From positions 806,001 to 870,000 of the forward strand of contig NZ_JAHWXN010000001.1 in the NCBI RefSeq assembly GCF_023091245.1: DNA of 64,000 bases, given 5' to 3'. The DNA is from Microbacterium croceum (GTDB lineage Bacteria > Actinomycetota > Actinomycetes > Actinomycetales > Microbacteriaceae). The translations under genes were made by a program, and so were the position numbers. The first letter of the stretch is position 1; every line of letters begins with the position of its first letter. The notes under the pieces are model-generated. The model saw only the letters and a list, made by a program, of their open reading frames with translations, ran no database searches and had not been told where the DNA came from. Positions 1 to 8,385 of this stretch are shown piece by piece.

Positions 1-1
1 G

Positions 2-1279
2 GCAAGACGCACCTTGATCGCGGCGGCCGCTTCACTGGCCGCTGTGCTGGCCGTCACCGGATGCAGCTCAGGTACCGGCAACGGCGGAGGAGGCGACGCC
101 GAGAGCGGAGACCTCCGCGTGTGGCTCATGCAGGACTCCGTCTCCGAAGATGCGGTCGCGTGGCTCGAAGAGGAGTTCGCCGCTCAGAACCCCGGCTCCA
201 CGCTGACAGTGGAGATGCAGCCCTGGGACGACATCGTCTCCCGGCTCCAGACCTCGCTGGCGAGCAAGTCCGAGACGCCCGACATCGTCGAGATCGGCAA
301 CACCAAGACCGCGACCTTCGCCAACGTGGGCGCGCTCGCCGACATCTCCGACCTCTACGACGAGGTCGACGGAGACGACCTGATCCCGAGCTTCGTCGAG
401 CAGGCGACGCTCGACGGCAAGACCTACGCGTATCCGCTCTACGCCGGCACCAGCGTCGTCTTCTACCGCACCGACCTCCTCGAGAAGGCCGGCATCCCCG
501 CGCCGGAGACGCTCGATGACCTCGTCGCCGCCGCCGCCACGGTGCAGAAGGCGAACCCCGACGGCGTCGACGGCTTCAAGGGCATCTACTTCCCGGTCGT
601 CGACGTGCACGGGCTCGAGGGCTGGCTGTTCTCGCACGGCGCGAACTACGCCCACGAGAAGGACGGCGCCTGGGTCAGCGGGCTCGACACCCCCGAGGCC
701 AAGGCCGCGCTCGAGCAGATGCAGACCATCTGGCAGAACTCCGCCCTCGGGGCCCTCGACGCCAAGGAGACCGCCGGCAACCCCTGGGTGCCGTACAACA
801 ACGGCGAGGTCGCGATGTTCTCCTACCGCGTGTTCGCGCAGGACAGCATCTCCCCCGAGCTCGCGGACGTCACCGGAGTGATGGCGCTTCCGCCGGTCGA
901 GGCCGGAGGCGAGAGCCACCAATTCCTCGGCGGGTCCAACGTCGGCATCGCGGCGAACTCGTCGCAGCAGGCGCTGGCCAAGAAGGCCATGAAGCTGATC
1001 CTCAGCGAGGAGTTCATGACCCAGCTCGCCGAGGACTCCGGATGGGTGCCGGGGAACACCACCTTCGCCTCCGCGATCCCCGACGGCATCGTCGCCCCGG
1101 AGCTCCAGCAGCAGATCGCCCAGACGAGCGAGCTGACCCCGGCGGCCCCGAACTGGGCGATCGTGGAGGGCAACAACATCCCGGTCGACCTCTACTCGGC
1201 GGTCGCGAAGGGTGAGGACATCGACGACGTGGTCACGCGCATCGGCGCGAAGATCGAAGAGACCCTCAACGCCGACTGA
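2..1279 (+). CDS. Sugar ABC transporter substrate-binding lipoprotein (5' end cut off)
   Basis: Extracellular solute-binding protein of the carbohydrate-uptake (CUT1) type that would deliver sugar or polyol to the two permeases encoded next. The open frame runs to the left edge, and the visible start (ARRTLIAAAASLAAVLAVTGC) is the end of a lipoprotein signal peptide with a VTGC lipobox, so the true start lies a few codons outside the window. A Gly-rich linker follows the Cys, then a typical binding-protein body of about 400 residues. The stop overlaps the next start by one base (TGATG), so it is the first gene seen of a three-gene transport operon. No ATPase gene is present; such operons usually share an MsiK-like ATPase. 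The substrate is not determined; the polyol/uronate-type dehydrogenase nearby makes a sugar alcohol or sugar acid plausible. Confidence 0.9.
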   Translation, partial: ARRTLIAAAASLAAVLAVTGCSSGTGNGGGGDAESGDLRVWLMQDSVSEDAVAWLEEEFAAQNPGSTLTVEMQPWDDIVSRLQTSLASKSETPDIVEIGNTKTATFANVGALADISDLYDEVDGDDLIPSFVEQATLDGKTYAYPLYAGTSVVFYRTDLLEKAGIPAPETLDDLVAAAATVQKANPDGVDGFKGIYFPVVDVHGLEGWLFSHGANYAHEKDGAWVSGLDTPEAKAALEQMQTIWQNSALGALDAKETAGNPWVPYNNGEVAMFSYRVFAQDSISPELADVTGVMALPPVEAGGESHQFLGGSNVGIAANSSQQALAKKAMKLILSEEFMTQLAEDSGWVPGNTTFASAIPDGIVAPELQQQIAQTSELTPAAPNWAIVEGNNIPVDLYSAVAKGEDIDDVVTRIGAKIEETLNAD

Positions 1280-2259
1280 TGATGACCACTCCCGTGCTCG
1301 ATGTCGAGGTCGCCCCCGAGGCAGCCCCGCAGCAGAACGCTCCCCGCACGCGCTCGCGTCGCGTGCGGGGAGCGCTGCTCCCGTACCTGCTGATCGCGCC
1401 GCTGCTGGCGGCGGTGCTGATCGCGCTGGGCTGGCCCCTGCTGCAGCAGTTCCTCATGTCGCTGCAGAAGTTCGGACTCGCGCAGCAGTTCGGCGCCGAA
1501 CCCGAATGGGTCGGACTCGCCAACTACGGCAAGATCCTCACCGACCCGAACATGTGGGTGGTGTTCTTCCGTTCCGTGCTCTTCTGCGCCGTGTGCGCAT
1601 CGCTGTCGATGGTCATCGGGATGCTGATCGCGCTGCTGCTGACCAAGGTGAGCAGCTGGGCGCGCATCGCGCTGCAGGTGACGCTGCTGCTCGTGTGGGC
1701 GACTCCCGCCCTGGTGACCATGGTCATCTGGCAGTGGCTCTTCGACGCCCGCTACGGACTGGTGAACTGGATCCTCGCGCGGATCGGCTTTCCGGACATG
1801 GCGGGATTCCCGTGGACCTCCACCCCGATGGGCGTCTTCACGATCGCCGCGATCACCGTGATCTGGGGCAGTCTGCCGCTGATCGTCTTCATGATCTACT
1901 CCGCGCTGACGCAGGTCCCCGCCGAGGTTCTCGAGGCGGCGGAACTCGACGGGGCGGGACCGTTGACGCGTTTCCGCCACGTCACGATGCCCCTCATCAC
2001 CCCCGCGGTCATGATCGTCGGCCTCCTGCAGATCGTGTGGGATCTGCGCGTGTTCACGCAGATCTACGTGCTCCAGCAGGCCGGTGTCTCGATCGAGGAG
2101 ACCAACCTCCTCGGCACCTACATCTATCGGATCGGCATCGGGCAGGGCGAGTACGGCGACGCGTCGGCACTCGCGACGATCGTGCTGATCCTCACCCTGC
2201 TGCTCACCTGGAAGTACATCGCGAAGATGTTCGCCCAGCAGAAGGAGGTCTCGGAATGA
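1279..2259 (+). CDS. Sugar ABC transporter permease, MalF type
   Basis: Inner-membrane permease subunit of 326 residues with six predicted membrane segments after an Arg-rich cytoplasmic N-terminus. The EAA loop that contacts the ATPase is visible as EVLEAAELDGAGPLTRFRHV at about residues 215-234. The ATG shares one base with the preceding stop, and the end overlaps the next permease by 4 bases (ATGA), so translation of the three genes is coupled. Family assignment is secure; the transported sugar is not known. Confidence 0.93.
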   Translation: MMTTPVLDVEVAPEAAPQQNAPRTRSRRVRGALLPYLLIAPLLAAVLIALGWPLLQQFLMSLQKFGLAQQFGAEPEWVGLANYGKILTDPNMWVVFFRSVLFCAVCASLSMVIGMLIALLLTKVSSWARIALQVTLLLVWATPALVTMVIWQWLFDARYGLVNWILARIGFPDMAGFPWTSTPMGVFTIAAITVIWGSLPLIVFMIYSALTQVPAEVLEAAELDGAGPLTRFRHVTMPLITPAVMIVGLLQIVWDLRVFTQIYVLQQAGVSIEETNLLGTYIYRIGIGQGEYGDASALATIVLILTLLLTWKYIAKMFAQQKEVSE

Positions 2260-3161
2260 GCGCCCCGACCATGACCAGGACCACCGACCTCCCGGCCGTC
2301 GTGCCCCCGCGCTCGCGGCGGACGATCGGCAGTCGCAACGACACCCGACGGCGCGCCTGGAACGGTGTCGCAGTGGCTGCGGCCTTCCTCCTGGTGTTCC
2401 CCATCTACTGGATGGTCAACACGGCGCTGTCGGAGAACGAGGACCTGTTCTCACGCACGCCGCGATTCTTCCCGTTCCCGCTCAGCTTCGACAGCTTCGC
2501 CGGGATCCTCGCCGACGGCGGCTTCTGGTCGGCGCTCGGCATGAGCGCGGGGGTGACGGTGATCGTGGTCGTCGTCGCGGTGCTGTTCGGGTTCTTCGCG
2601 GCCATCGCCGTGAGCCGCTTCCGGTTCAGAGGCGGCGGGCTCATCATCCTGCTCGTGCTGGTCGTGCAGATGATCCCCACCGAGGCGCTGTTCATCTCGC
2701 AGTTCCGGATGCTCGACGGCTGGCACCTGCTGAACACGGTCGGCGGTCTGTCGCTGCTCTACATCGGCACGGTCGTCCCATTCACCGTCTGGCTGCTGCG
2801 CGGGTTCATCCACGGCATCCCTGCCGAACTCGAAGAAGCGGCCATGGTCGACGGATGCAGCCGGTTCGGTGCGTTCCTGCGCGTCACGCTGCCGCTGCTC
2901 GGGCCGGGCATCGTGACGGCATCGGTCTTCGCGTTCCTGCAGGCGTGGAACGAGTACACCCTGGCGCTCGTGGTGATGACGAAGCCGGGCAACGCCACAC
3001 TGCCGCTCTGGTTGCAGACGTTCAGCAGTGAGCTGTCGGCCACCGACTGGGCGGGGATCATGGCGGGCGCCACGTTGATCTCGGTGCCCGTCGTCATCCT
3101 GTTCCTGATCGTGCAGGGCCGCCTGGGCGCCGGAATGATGGCGGGTGCGGTGAAGGGCTGA
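2256..3161 (+). CDS. Sugar ABC transporter permease, MalG type
   Basis: Second membrane subunit of the transporter, 301 residues with six membrane segments. The EAA loop is visible as ELEEAAMVDGCSRFGAFLRV. The ATG at 2256 was chosen because a GAAGGAGG ribosome site sits 8 bases upstream and it overlaps the previous stop as ATGA; the frame stays open further upstream across the MalF-type gene, but that stretch reads as a shadow. It is the last gene of the operon and is followed by a strong hairpin at 3176-3210. Confidence 0.94.
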   Translation: MSAPTMTRTTDLPAVVPPRSRRTIGSRNDTRRRAWNGVAVAAAFLLVFPIYWMVNTALSENEDLFSRTPRFFPFPLSFDSFAGILADGGFWSALGMSAGVTVIVVVVAVLFGFFAAIAVSRFRFRGGGLIILLVLVVQMIPTEALFISQFRMLDGWHLLNTVGGLSLLYIGTVVPFTVWLLRGFIHGIPAELEEAAMVDGCSRFGAFLRVTLPLLGPGIVTASVFAFLQAWNEYTLALVVMTKPGNATLPLWLQTFSSELSATDWAGIMAGATLISVPVVILFLIVQGRLGAGMMAGAVKG

Positions 3162-3175
3162 GCCGCGCCGAGGCA

Positions 3176-3210
3176 GGGAGAGCGCCGGCCCCTCGGGGCG
3201 GCGCTCTCCC
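3176..3210. terminator. Bidirectional hairpin terminator between convergent genes
   Basis: A perfect 11-bp stem (GGGAGAGCGCC with GGCGCTCTCCC) closes a 13-nt loop. It lies between the stops of the permease on + and the dehydrogenase on -. There is no U-tract, which is common in high-GC actinobacteria. Confidence 0.75.
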
Positions 3211-3231
3211 TCCGTCTCCCGGTGCCAGGCC

Positions 3232-4638
3232 TCAGCCGGCGTGACGGGCGAGCATCCTGCGGACGGAGGGATCCGCGGCGAGATCGGGGGCGAGCAGCTC
3301 GAGCAGGGCTCGGTGCGGATCCGGTTGCACGGCCCGCGCATCGAGCTCGGGCGCGGCGGCGTCGTCGAGCGGATGCCCCGCCTGCACTTCGGAGATCACG
3401 AACCGCGTCCAGGCGGCGACGGCCGCGATGCCCGCCTCCCCGGTCTCGCCGTCGGACCGCGCTCGACGGACCGGATCGATGATGCGGGCGCGCAGCTTGA
3501 GGCTGCTGTCCGCGGCGATCTGGCTCAGCCGGTGGACGATCGCCGGGTTCGCGAATCGGTCGAGAAGGGCCGCGCGGTAGCCGGGGAGGTCGAGGTCGAT
3601 TCCGGCCTGGCGGGCAGCGGGTTCGAGGCGACCCTCGGCGAGGTCCCAGAGATCGTGCGTGAGTGCGGCGCAGGTCGGATCGGCGATGGCCTCCGCGACC
3701 GTCGCGTGTCCGCGCGCGATGCCCGCACAGGCGAGGAGGGAGTGGGCGCCGTTGAGCATCCAGAGCTTGCGCTGTTCGAAAGGGGCGATGTCGGAGACGA
3801 AGACGGCCCCGGCATCCTCCCACCGCGGACGGTCGGCACGGCTGCGTCCGCTGAGGATCCAGCTGTGGAACGGCTCGGTCACCACGAGAGTCTCGTCGCG
3901 CACGCCCTCGTGCGCGGCGACCATATCGACATCGGCCGCGGTGGTGCGTGGCGTGATGCGATCAACCGAGGTGCTGAGGATGTCGACGTGGGCAGCGATC
4001 CACGCCCCGAGCGCGGGAGAGGTCAGCGAGGCGAGATCGCCGAGTACGGCGCGGAGTGCGCCGCCGTTGTCATCGAGGTTGTCGCAGGGGATCAGCGTGA
4101 TGGTGCTGTCGGGCCGTGCGCGCCGACGGGCGTCGAGCGCCCAGAGCACGCGGCCGGGCATGGTGCGCAGGGCGCCGGGGGTGATGGTGTGCGGCGTCTC
4201 TGGGTGGCCGGCGACCGCATCGACCAGCACACGGATGTCGGCGGCAATGTCGGGGTCGGCCGTGTCGAGGCGCCCGTCTCTGCCGCGTCGATAGCCCTTC
4301 TCGGTGACCGTCAGTGTCACCACGGTCACCTCGGGGCGGATGGCGTAGTCGCACAGGGCGTCGGTGTCGTCGCCGTCGTGGGCGGCCACGATGCTCTCGA
4401 CGGTGTCGAGGCGATCGCCGTCCGGTCCGCGCGTGAGCAGCGTGTAGACGGCGTCCTGGCGTTCGAGGATCGTGGCGGCAGTGGGCGAGCGGCCCGTGAA
4501 CGCCGCGATGCCCCATTCCCGGTGTGCGTCGACCCGCGACGTATACCAGGCCTGGTGCGCGCGATGGAAGGCGCCGAGGCCGAGATGGATGATGCGCACG
4601 GGCGCTCGAGCGGCGCGGCGGCGCGGGCTGTGGGCCAC
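3232..4638 (-). CDS. Mannitol dehydrogenase / fructuronate reductase family oxidoreductase
   Basis: NAD(P)-dependent polyol or aldonate dehydrogenase of the long-chain mannitol dehydrogenase family, 468 residues. The N-terminal Rossmann motif reads HLGLGAFHRAHQAWY at about residues 18-32. The catalytic Lys-x4-Asn-x2-His signature of the family is visible as KLWMLNGAH. The GTG at 4638 is preferred because GAGGAG lies 5-6 bases upstream and the Rossmann fold then begins at the usual distance; the frame is open for 25 more codons without a good ribosome site. Members oxidise mannitol, arabinitol, fructuronate or tagaturonate, and the motif alone does not separate these. It sits tail-to-tail with the sugar ABC operon and downstream of a perfect operator palindrome at 4705-4726, so it probably handles the imported substrate. 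Confidence 0.88.
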   Translation of the reverse strand: MAHSPRRRAARAPVRIIHLGLGAFHRAHQAWYTSRVDAHREWGIAAFTGRSPTAATILERQDAVYTLLTRGPDGDRLDTVESIVAAHDGDDTDALCDYAIRPEVTVVTLTVTEKGYRRGRDGRLDTADPDIAADIRVLVDAVAGHPETPHTITPGALRTMPGRVLWALDARRRARPDSTITLIPCDNLDDNGGALRAVLGDLASLTSPALGAWIAAHVDILSTSVDRITPRTTAADVDMVAAHEGVRDETLVVTEPFHSWILSGRSRADRPRWEDAGAVFVSDIAPFEQRKLWMLNGAHSLLACAGIARGHATVAEAIADPTCAALTHDLWDLAEGRLEPAARQAGIDLDLPGYRAALLDRFANPAIVHRLSQIAADSSLKLRARIIDPVRRARSDGETGEAGIAAVAAWTRFVISEVQAGHPLDDAAAPELDARAVQPDPHRALLELLAPDLAADPSVRRMLARHAG

Positions 4639-4704
4639 GGAACTCCTCGGTAGGCCGGATGAGCCCGGAACCGGGCACGCTCTCAACCTATGATGCGGGG
4701 AGTC

Positions 4705-4726
4705 GTGATGCAAGCGATTGCATCAC
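4705..4726. promoter_or_regulatory. Perfect LacI-type operator palindrome upstream of the dehydrogenase
   Basis: Two perfect 9-bp arms (GTGATGCAA and TTGCATCAC) flank GCGA. The core TGCAAGCGATTGCA fits the generic LacI-family pattern TGNAANCGNTTNCA with its central CG. It is 67 bp upstream of the dehydrogenase start and overlaps the stop codon of the regulator gene. The adjacent GntR/LacI hybrid regulator is the obvious candidate ligand, although the motif looks more like a site for a classical LacI protein. Confidence 0.75.
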
Positions 4727-5808
4727 GAGGTCGGTGCCGGCGCGGAGGATGCTCGTGCGCGTACGGAGGGTTGCAGCAGCATCCGCACCGGAGCCCGGTC
4801 GCCGGTCCGCCCCAGCTGTCGCAGCAGGGTGGCCGCGGCAAGGCGGCCGACCTCGCGCTTCGGAGGCGAGACGGCCGTGAGCGGGAGCGGGGCATCCGCG
4901 GCCTCCTCGTCGTCGAACGCGACGAGCGCGAGGTCGCTGGGCAGGGAGAACCCGACTCCTCTCAGATGGGGGAGCAGCGCCGTCGCCTCGCGGTCGCCGA
5001 GGCAGACGATGCCGTCGAGCCCGGCCGCGTGCGCTCGGCGCGCGTAGTCCGCGAGGGCCGCATCGTCCCATGCGTCGCGGCGCGCCACTGCGTGCGGGAG
5101 ATCGGCGAGGGCGAGGTCGTCGATCGCGCGACGATAGCCGCGCAGTGCGGCGTCGGCCGTTGCGGTGTCACGGCGGCCGAGGAATCCGATGCGCCGTCGT
5201 CCCCGTCTGGCGAGATGCCGTACCGCCGCGTACCCGCCGGCGACGACATCGGTGCAGACCGCCGAGAGCCCGTCGTCCGGAGGGGAATCCTGCGGCATCC
5301 GCTCCACGAGCACTGCCGGGATCGGCAGGGATCGGAGCAGGTCGAGCCGCGCGGAAGGGTCGGTCAGGTGCAGGGTGGGGGTGATGAGCAGGCCATCGCA
5401 TCCGGCGGCCAGGTGCTCGCGGATGCCGCGGATCTCGAGGGCGTCGTCGTAGTCGCTCGATGTGATCCGCAGGATCGCGCCCGAGGTCTGGGCCACCTCC
5501 TCGATCCCCTTCAGGACGGTCGGGAAGTAGTAGCTGAGCGAAGGGACGATCACACCGATGAGCGGCGTTCTTGCTGCCGGAGGCGTCGAGACGTAGGTGC
5601 CGGATCCCTGCCGACGGACCACGACTCCGTCGGCGACGAGCAGACTCATGGCCCGCCGGACGGTGTTGACCCCGACCGCGTGCGTCGCCGCCAGAGCGGC
5701 CTCCGGGGGCAGGCGCTCGCCGCGTGACCACTCGCCGACGGCGATGCGGTCGCGGAGGTGCTGCGCAAGACTCACGAACAGTGGCTGGCTGTTCGGAAAC
5801 GCTCCCAT
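4723..5808 (-). CDS. Transcriptional regulator, GntR DNA-binding domain fused to LacI-type sensor
   Basis: A 361-residue repressor-like protein. Residues about 8-75 form a GntR winged helix (LFVSLAQHLRDRIAVGEW, then GERLPPEAALAATHAVGVNT). From about residue 85 it is a periplasmic-binding-protein-like sugar sensor (TPLIGVIVPSLSYYF), as in AraR of Bacillus. It should release DNA when a sugar ligand binds. The ATG at 5808 has AGGGGG just upstream. It is divergent from the GH18-like secreted gene and upstream of the dehydrogenase, so it is a candidate regulator for the sugar locus. Ligand unknown. Confidence 0.9.
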   Translation of the reverse strand: MGAFPNSQPLFVSLAQHLRDRIAVGEWSRGERLPPEAALAATHAVGVNTVRRAMSLLVADGVVVRRQGSGTYVSTPPAARTPLIGVIVPSLSYYFPTVLKGIEEVAQTSGAILRITSSDYDDALEIRGIREHLAAGCDGLLITPTLHLTDPSARLDLLRSLPIPAVLVERMPQDSPPDDGLSAVCTDVVAGGYAAVRHLARRGRRRIGFLGRRDTATADAALRGYRRAIDDLALADLPHAVARRDAWDDAALADYARRAHAAGLDGIVCLGDREATALLPHLRGVGFSLPSDLALVAFDDEEAADAPLPLTAVSPPKREVGRLAAATLLRQLGRTGDRAPVRMLLQPSVRARASSAPAPTS

Positions 5809-6030
5809 GTCGCCCCCTGTCCGCGTGCTCTGCTGTGTGCAACCGTATTCATTCTCGGCGGCTCGGGCAAGGGTCGGGGTCGGCGAGACAAGGGATCCGG
5901 AGGCCGGGACCGCCCCGATTCCTTCCTCGATTCCTTCCCCTGTGCCGTGACGTCGTTGACCGGCGGATGCCCGCGCGCCACGGTGGCAGACACGACGACT
6001 CCGCGCCCGGCGGAGCGGAAGGAGACACCG

Positions 6031-7686
6031 ATGAGACGCACACGCTGGCTGTCGGCGCTGGTCGCCGCGAGCCTTCTCGCCGGAGGGGTGGTCGCCGCGG
6101 GCGGCGCATCCTCGGCGCAGGCCGTCACGACCGAGCTCGCGATCACCACTCCCACCGACGGCAGCACCGTCAGCGGCTCCACACTCACGGTCGAGGGGAC
6201 GTTCGCGAACGCCTCCGAGCTCGTGCTCGTCGTGGGTGCCCAAGAGGTGATCCCGATCCCGGTGACCGGCACGGCCGGCACCTGGAGCATCGATCTCGAC
6301 ATCGCCGACCGTGACGGTCGGCTCGACCTCGCGGTGCGTGCCCGCGACCTCACCACGCTCTACACGACCTGGTCGGAGTTCCTCGCCGTCGAGGTCGACA
6401 ACCCCGCGGCATCGCGCCCGGTCGTCACGGTCGTCTCGCCGACTGAGGGGGCGTATGCCGGGTCGTCCCTCGACGTCGTCGTCGATGTGGCATCCGACCG
6501 CGCGCTCTCGGCCGTCCAGGTGCGGGTGAACGGCGGTGCCTGGCAGGCGGCGACCGCGCAGGGGAGCGCGTACGCGGCATCCTTCCCGGTCACCGGCGCG
6601 CGGTTCGCGAGCATCGAGGCTCGCGCGACCGACGTGTCGGGACACACTTCGGACTCGTCGACGACGTACGTCGCTCTCGGTGGCGCCACGGCCGCGACTC
6701 CCGTGGTCTACGACCAGGACCGGGCGATGTGGATCTGGGAGCGCGCGTCCTACGAGGCCGTGTTCGACGAAGACGCCCGCGACCGGCTCGGCGCGGTGAT
6801 GGATGACACCACGACCTTCGGATCCGACCCCGTCCGCACGATCTATCTCGGCGTCGACAAGTACGGCACCACCGACATGCTGCGCGATTCGCGGGCCGAG
6901 GTCGCGGCCTTCGTCGAGTGGGCCCGGGCCCGCGGCTACCACGTGCAGGCCACGGTCGCCGGGGGGACGCGACCGCCGTACCTCGGGGCGCTGGAGCAGT
7001 TCGAGCATTTCGCGGTCGACGAGTTCGAGAAGGTCCTCGACTACAACCTCGCCGTCCCGGAGGGCGCGCGGTTCGACGGCATCAACGTCGATATCGAGCC
7101 GTACATCCTCAGCGACTGGAAGCTGCCCGACAACGGTGGGCTCCCGAACCGGTGGCTGGAGATCCTCGACACCCTCATCGAGCGCCGCGACGCCTCCGGG
7201 CTCCCCGTGCTGGTCGGGCCTGCGATCCCGCGCTGGCTGGACTCATCGGCGTGCTGCACCTCGATTACCTGGAACGGCCAGACCAAGGCGCTCAGCGACC
7301 ACATCCAGGACATGACCGACTACATCGCGATCATGGACTACCGCGATACGGCCGACGGCAGTGCCGGCATTATCGCCCAGGCGCAGCACGAGATCGACTA
7401 CGCGAACCAGATCGGCAAGCCGAACTCGGTGGTGGTCGGCATCGAGACCAAGGACCTCTCCGGAACGGGTGACCCCGAGACGGTGACGTTCTGGGAGGAG
7501 GGGCGCACGTACCTCGAGGGTGAGCTCGACAAGACGTATGCCGCGTTCCAGGATGACGCCTCGTTCGGCGGCATCGCCATGCACCACTACGACGACCTGC
7601 TCATGCTGCCGTCGGCGTGGGACGACGCGCCGCCGGTGTACTACCCGGTGCCGGGATCAGGGCCGGGAGGTCCGGCGATGCCGTGA
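6031..7686 (+). CDS. Secreted protein with Ig-like domains and GH18-like barrel
   Basis: Exported protein of 551 residues. An Arg-rich signal peptide ends near ASSAQA; two bacterial Ig-like domains follow (about residues 35-125 and 130-220). The C-terminal 320 residues look like a TIM barrel: at about residues 348-357 the strand FDGINVDIEP closely resembles the DGxxxDxE catalytic motif of glycoside hydrolase family 18, with the last Glu in the acid position. The ATG at 6031 has GGAAGGAG upstream. A terminator follows at 7696. The polysaccharide target is unknown; GH18-like proteins include chitinases, endo-N-acetylglucosaminidases and inactive binders. Divergence from the GntR/LacI-type regulator may link it to the sugar locus. 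Confidence 0.72.
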   Translation: MRRTRWLSALVAASLLAGGVVAAGGASSAQAVTTELAITTPTDGSTVSGSTLTVEGTFANASELVLVVGAQEVIPIPVTGTAGTWSIDLDIADRDGRLDLAVRARDLTTLYTTWSEFLAVEVDNPAASRPVVTVVSPTEGAYAGSSLDVVVDVASDRALSAVQVRVNGGAWQAATAQGSAYAASFPVTGARFASIEARATDVSGHTSDSSTTYVALGGATAATPVVYDQDRAMWIWERASYEAVFDEDARDRLGAVMDDTTTFGSDPVRTIYLGVDKYGTTDMLRDSRAEVAAFVEWARARGYHVQATVAGGTRPPYLGALEQFEHFAVDEFEKVLDYNLAVPEGARFDGINVDIEPYILSDWKLPDNGGLPNRWLEILDTLIERRDASGLPVLVGPAIPRWLDSSACCTSITWNGQTKALSDHIQDMTDYIAIMDYRDTADGSAGIIAQAQHEIDYANQIGKPNSVVVGIETKDLSGTGDPETVTFWEEGRTYLEGELDKTYAAFQDDASFGGIAMHHYDDLLMLPSAWDDAPPVYYPVPGSGPGGPAMP

Positions 7687-7695
7687 GCCCCGAAC

Positions 7696-7723
7696 GGCGG
7701 GCGGCCTCTCGGGGCCGCCCGCC
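7696..7723 (+). terminator. Hairpin terminator after the GH18-like gene
   Basis: Perfect 11-bp stem GGCGGGCGGCC / GGCCGCCCGCC with a 6-nt loop, starting 10 bases after the stop codon. Confidence 0.75.
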
Positions 7724-7787
7724 TGCGTCTGCGGCAGGGTTCCCCGCGCTCGCCTCCCGGACGCCAGAGGCGCGCACGCCCCCAGGC

Positions 7788-8138
7788 TCAGCGCCCGAGC
7801 TTCTCCGCGCACGCGACGCAGTACTCGGCGAACGGCCGCACCGCCAGGCGTGCCGCCGGGATCGGCCGCCCGCAGTTCGCGCAGATGCCGTAGGTACCGG
7901 CATCCATCCGGGCGAGCGCGTCGTCGACCTGGTGGAGTTCGGAGGCTGCGGCCTCTGCGAGCCCGGTCAGGCGCGACCACTCCGACGAGAGGGTGACGCC
8001 TTCGGGGTCGTGCTCGTCGTCGTCGTTCGAGCCTGCGCGGTCATGCGTCAGCTCGGCCAGCATCGCGGAGGTGGAGGCCACACGTGCCTCGGCCTGCGCG
8101 CGGAGGTCCGTGAGGAGGGCGCGAAGGTCGGTGGTCAT
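7788..8138 (-). CDS. DksA/TraR-type C4 zinc-finger protein
   Basis: A 116-residue protein with a long helical N-terminal half and a C-terminal four-cysteine zinc finger (CANCGRPIPAARLAV, then YCVAC). This is the architecture of DksA/TraR proteins, which bind RNA polymerase. The acidic tip residues of true DksA are not clearly present, so a direct ppGpp-linked role is only possible. Its start has no ribosome site; instead TAGAGT lies exactly 6 nt upstream of the ATG, which predicts a leaderless mRNA. It follows the small membrane gene and purL on the same strand but has its own promoter. Confidence 0.85.
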   Translation of the reverse strand: MTTDLRALLTDLRAQAEARVASTSAMLAELTHDRAGSNDDDEHDPEGVTLSSEWSRLTGLAEAAASELHQVDDALARMDAGTYGICANCGRPIPAARLAVRPFAEYCVACAEKLGR

Positions 8139-8144
8139 CCGCCC

Positions 8145-8150
8145 ACTCTA
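8145..8150 (-). promoter_or_regulatory. -10 element for a leaderless transcript of the DksA-like gene
   Basis: TAGAGT on the minus strand, 6 nt before the ATG at 8138, with no Shine-Dalgarno sequence. The same spacing recurs before several other genes in the window. Confidence 0.55.
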
Positions 8151-8229
8151 GGCACACGCACCGCTTCGGGAGGAGTTCTCGGACTCGGGCGGAGCATCCG
8201 CGCGAAGCCGTCCGCCGGGACCGCGCGTC

Positions 8230-8385
8230 TCAGCCGAGCAGCAGCGTGAGCACGGTCGCGCCTCCGCCGCCGAGGATCAGCGCGACGATGACGGTCCAGG
8301 CCACGATGCGGATGCGACGGTTGCGGCGCTCGCCGAGGCTGCCGTAATCCTCTTCGTTCGGGTTCTGGCGGCTGACGTCGCTCAT
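8230..8385 (-). CDS. Small single-pass membrane protein, translationally coupled to purL
   Basis: A 51-residue protein beginning [21 protein letters not shown] polar, charged N-terminus is followed by one hydrophobic segment ([20 protein letters not shown]). Its ATG overlaps the purL stop as ATGA, so it is expressed with purine synthesis. Such tiny coupled membrane proteins are common after housekeeping genes in Microbacteriaceae; no function can be assigned. Confidence 0.75.
   Translation of the reverse strand: MSDVSRQNPNEEDYGSLGERRNRRIRIVAWTVIVALILGGGGATVLTLLLG

Noticed and set aside
1212..2255. Long in-frame upstream extension of the MalG-type permease, suggesting a fused permease
   Set aside because: The extension is the +1 shadow of the MalF-type gene; a good ribosome site and ATGA overlap mark the real start at 2256.
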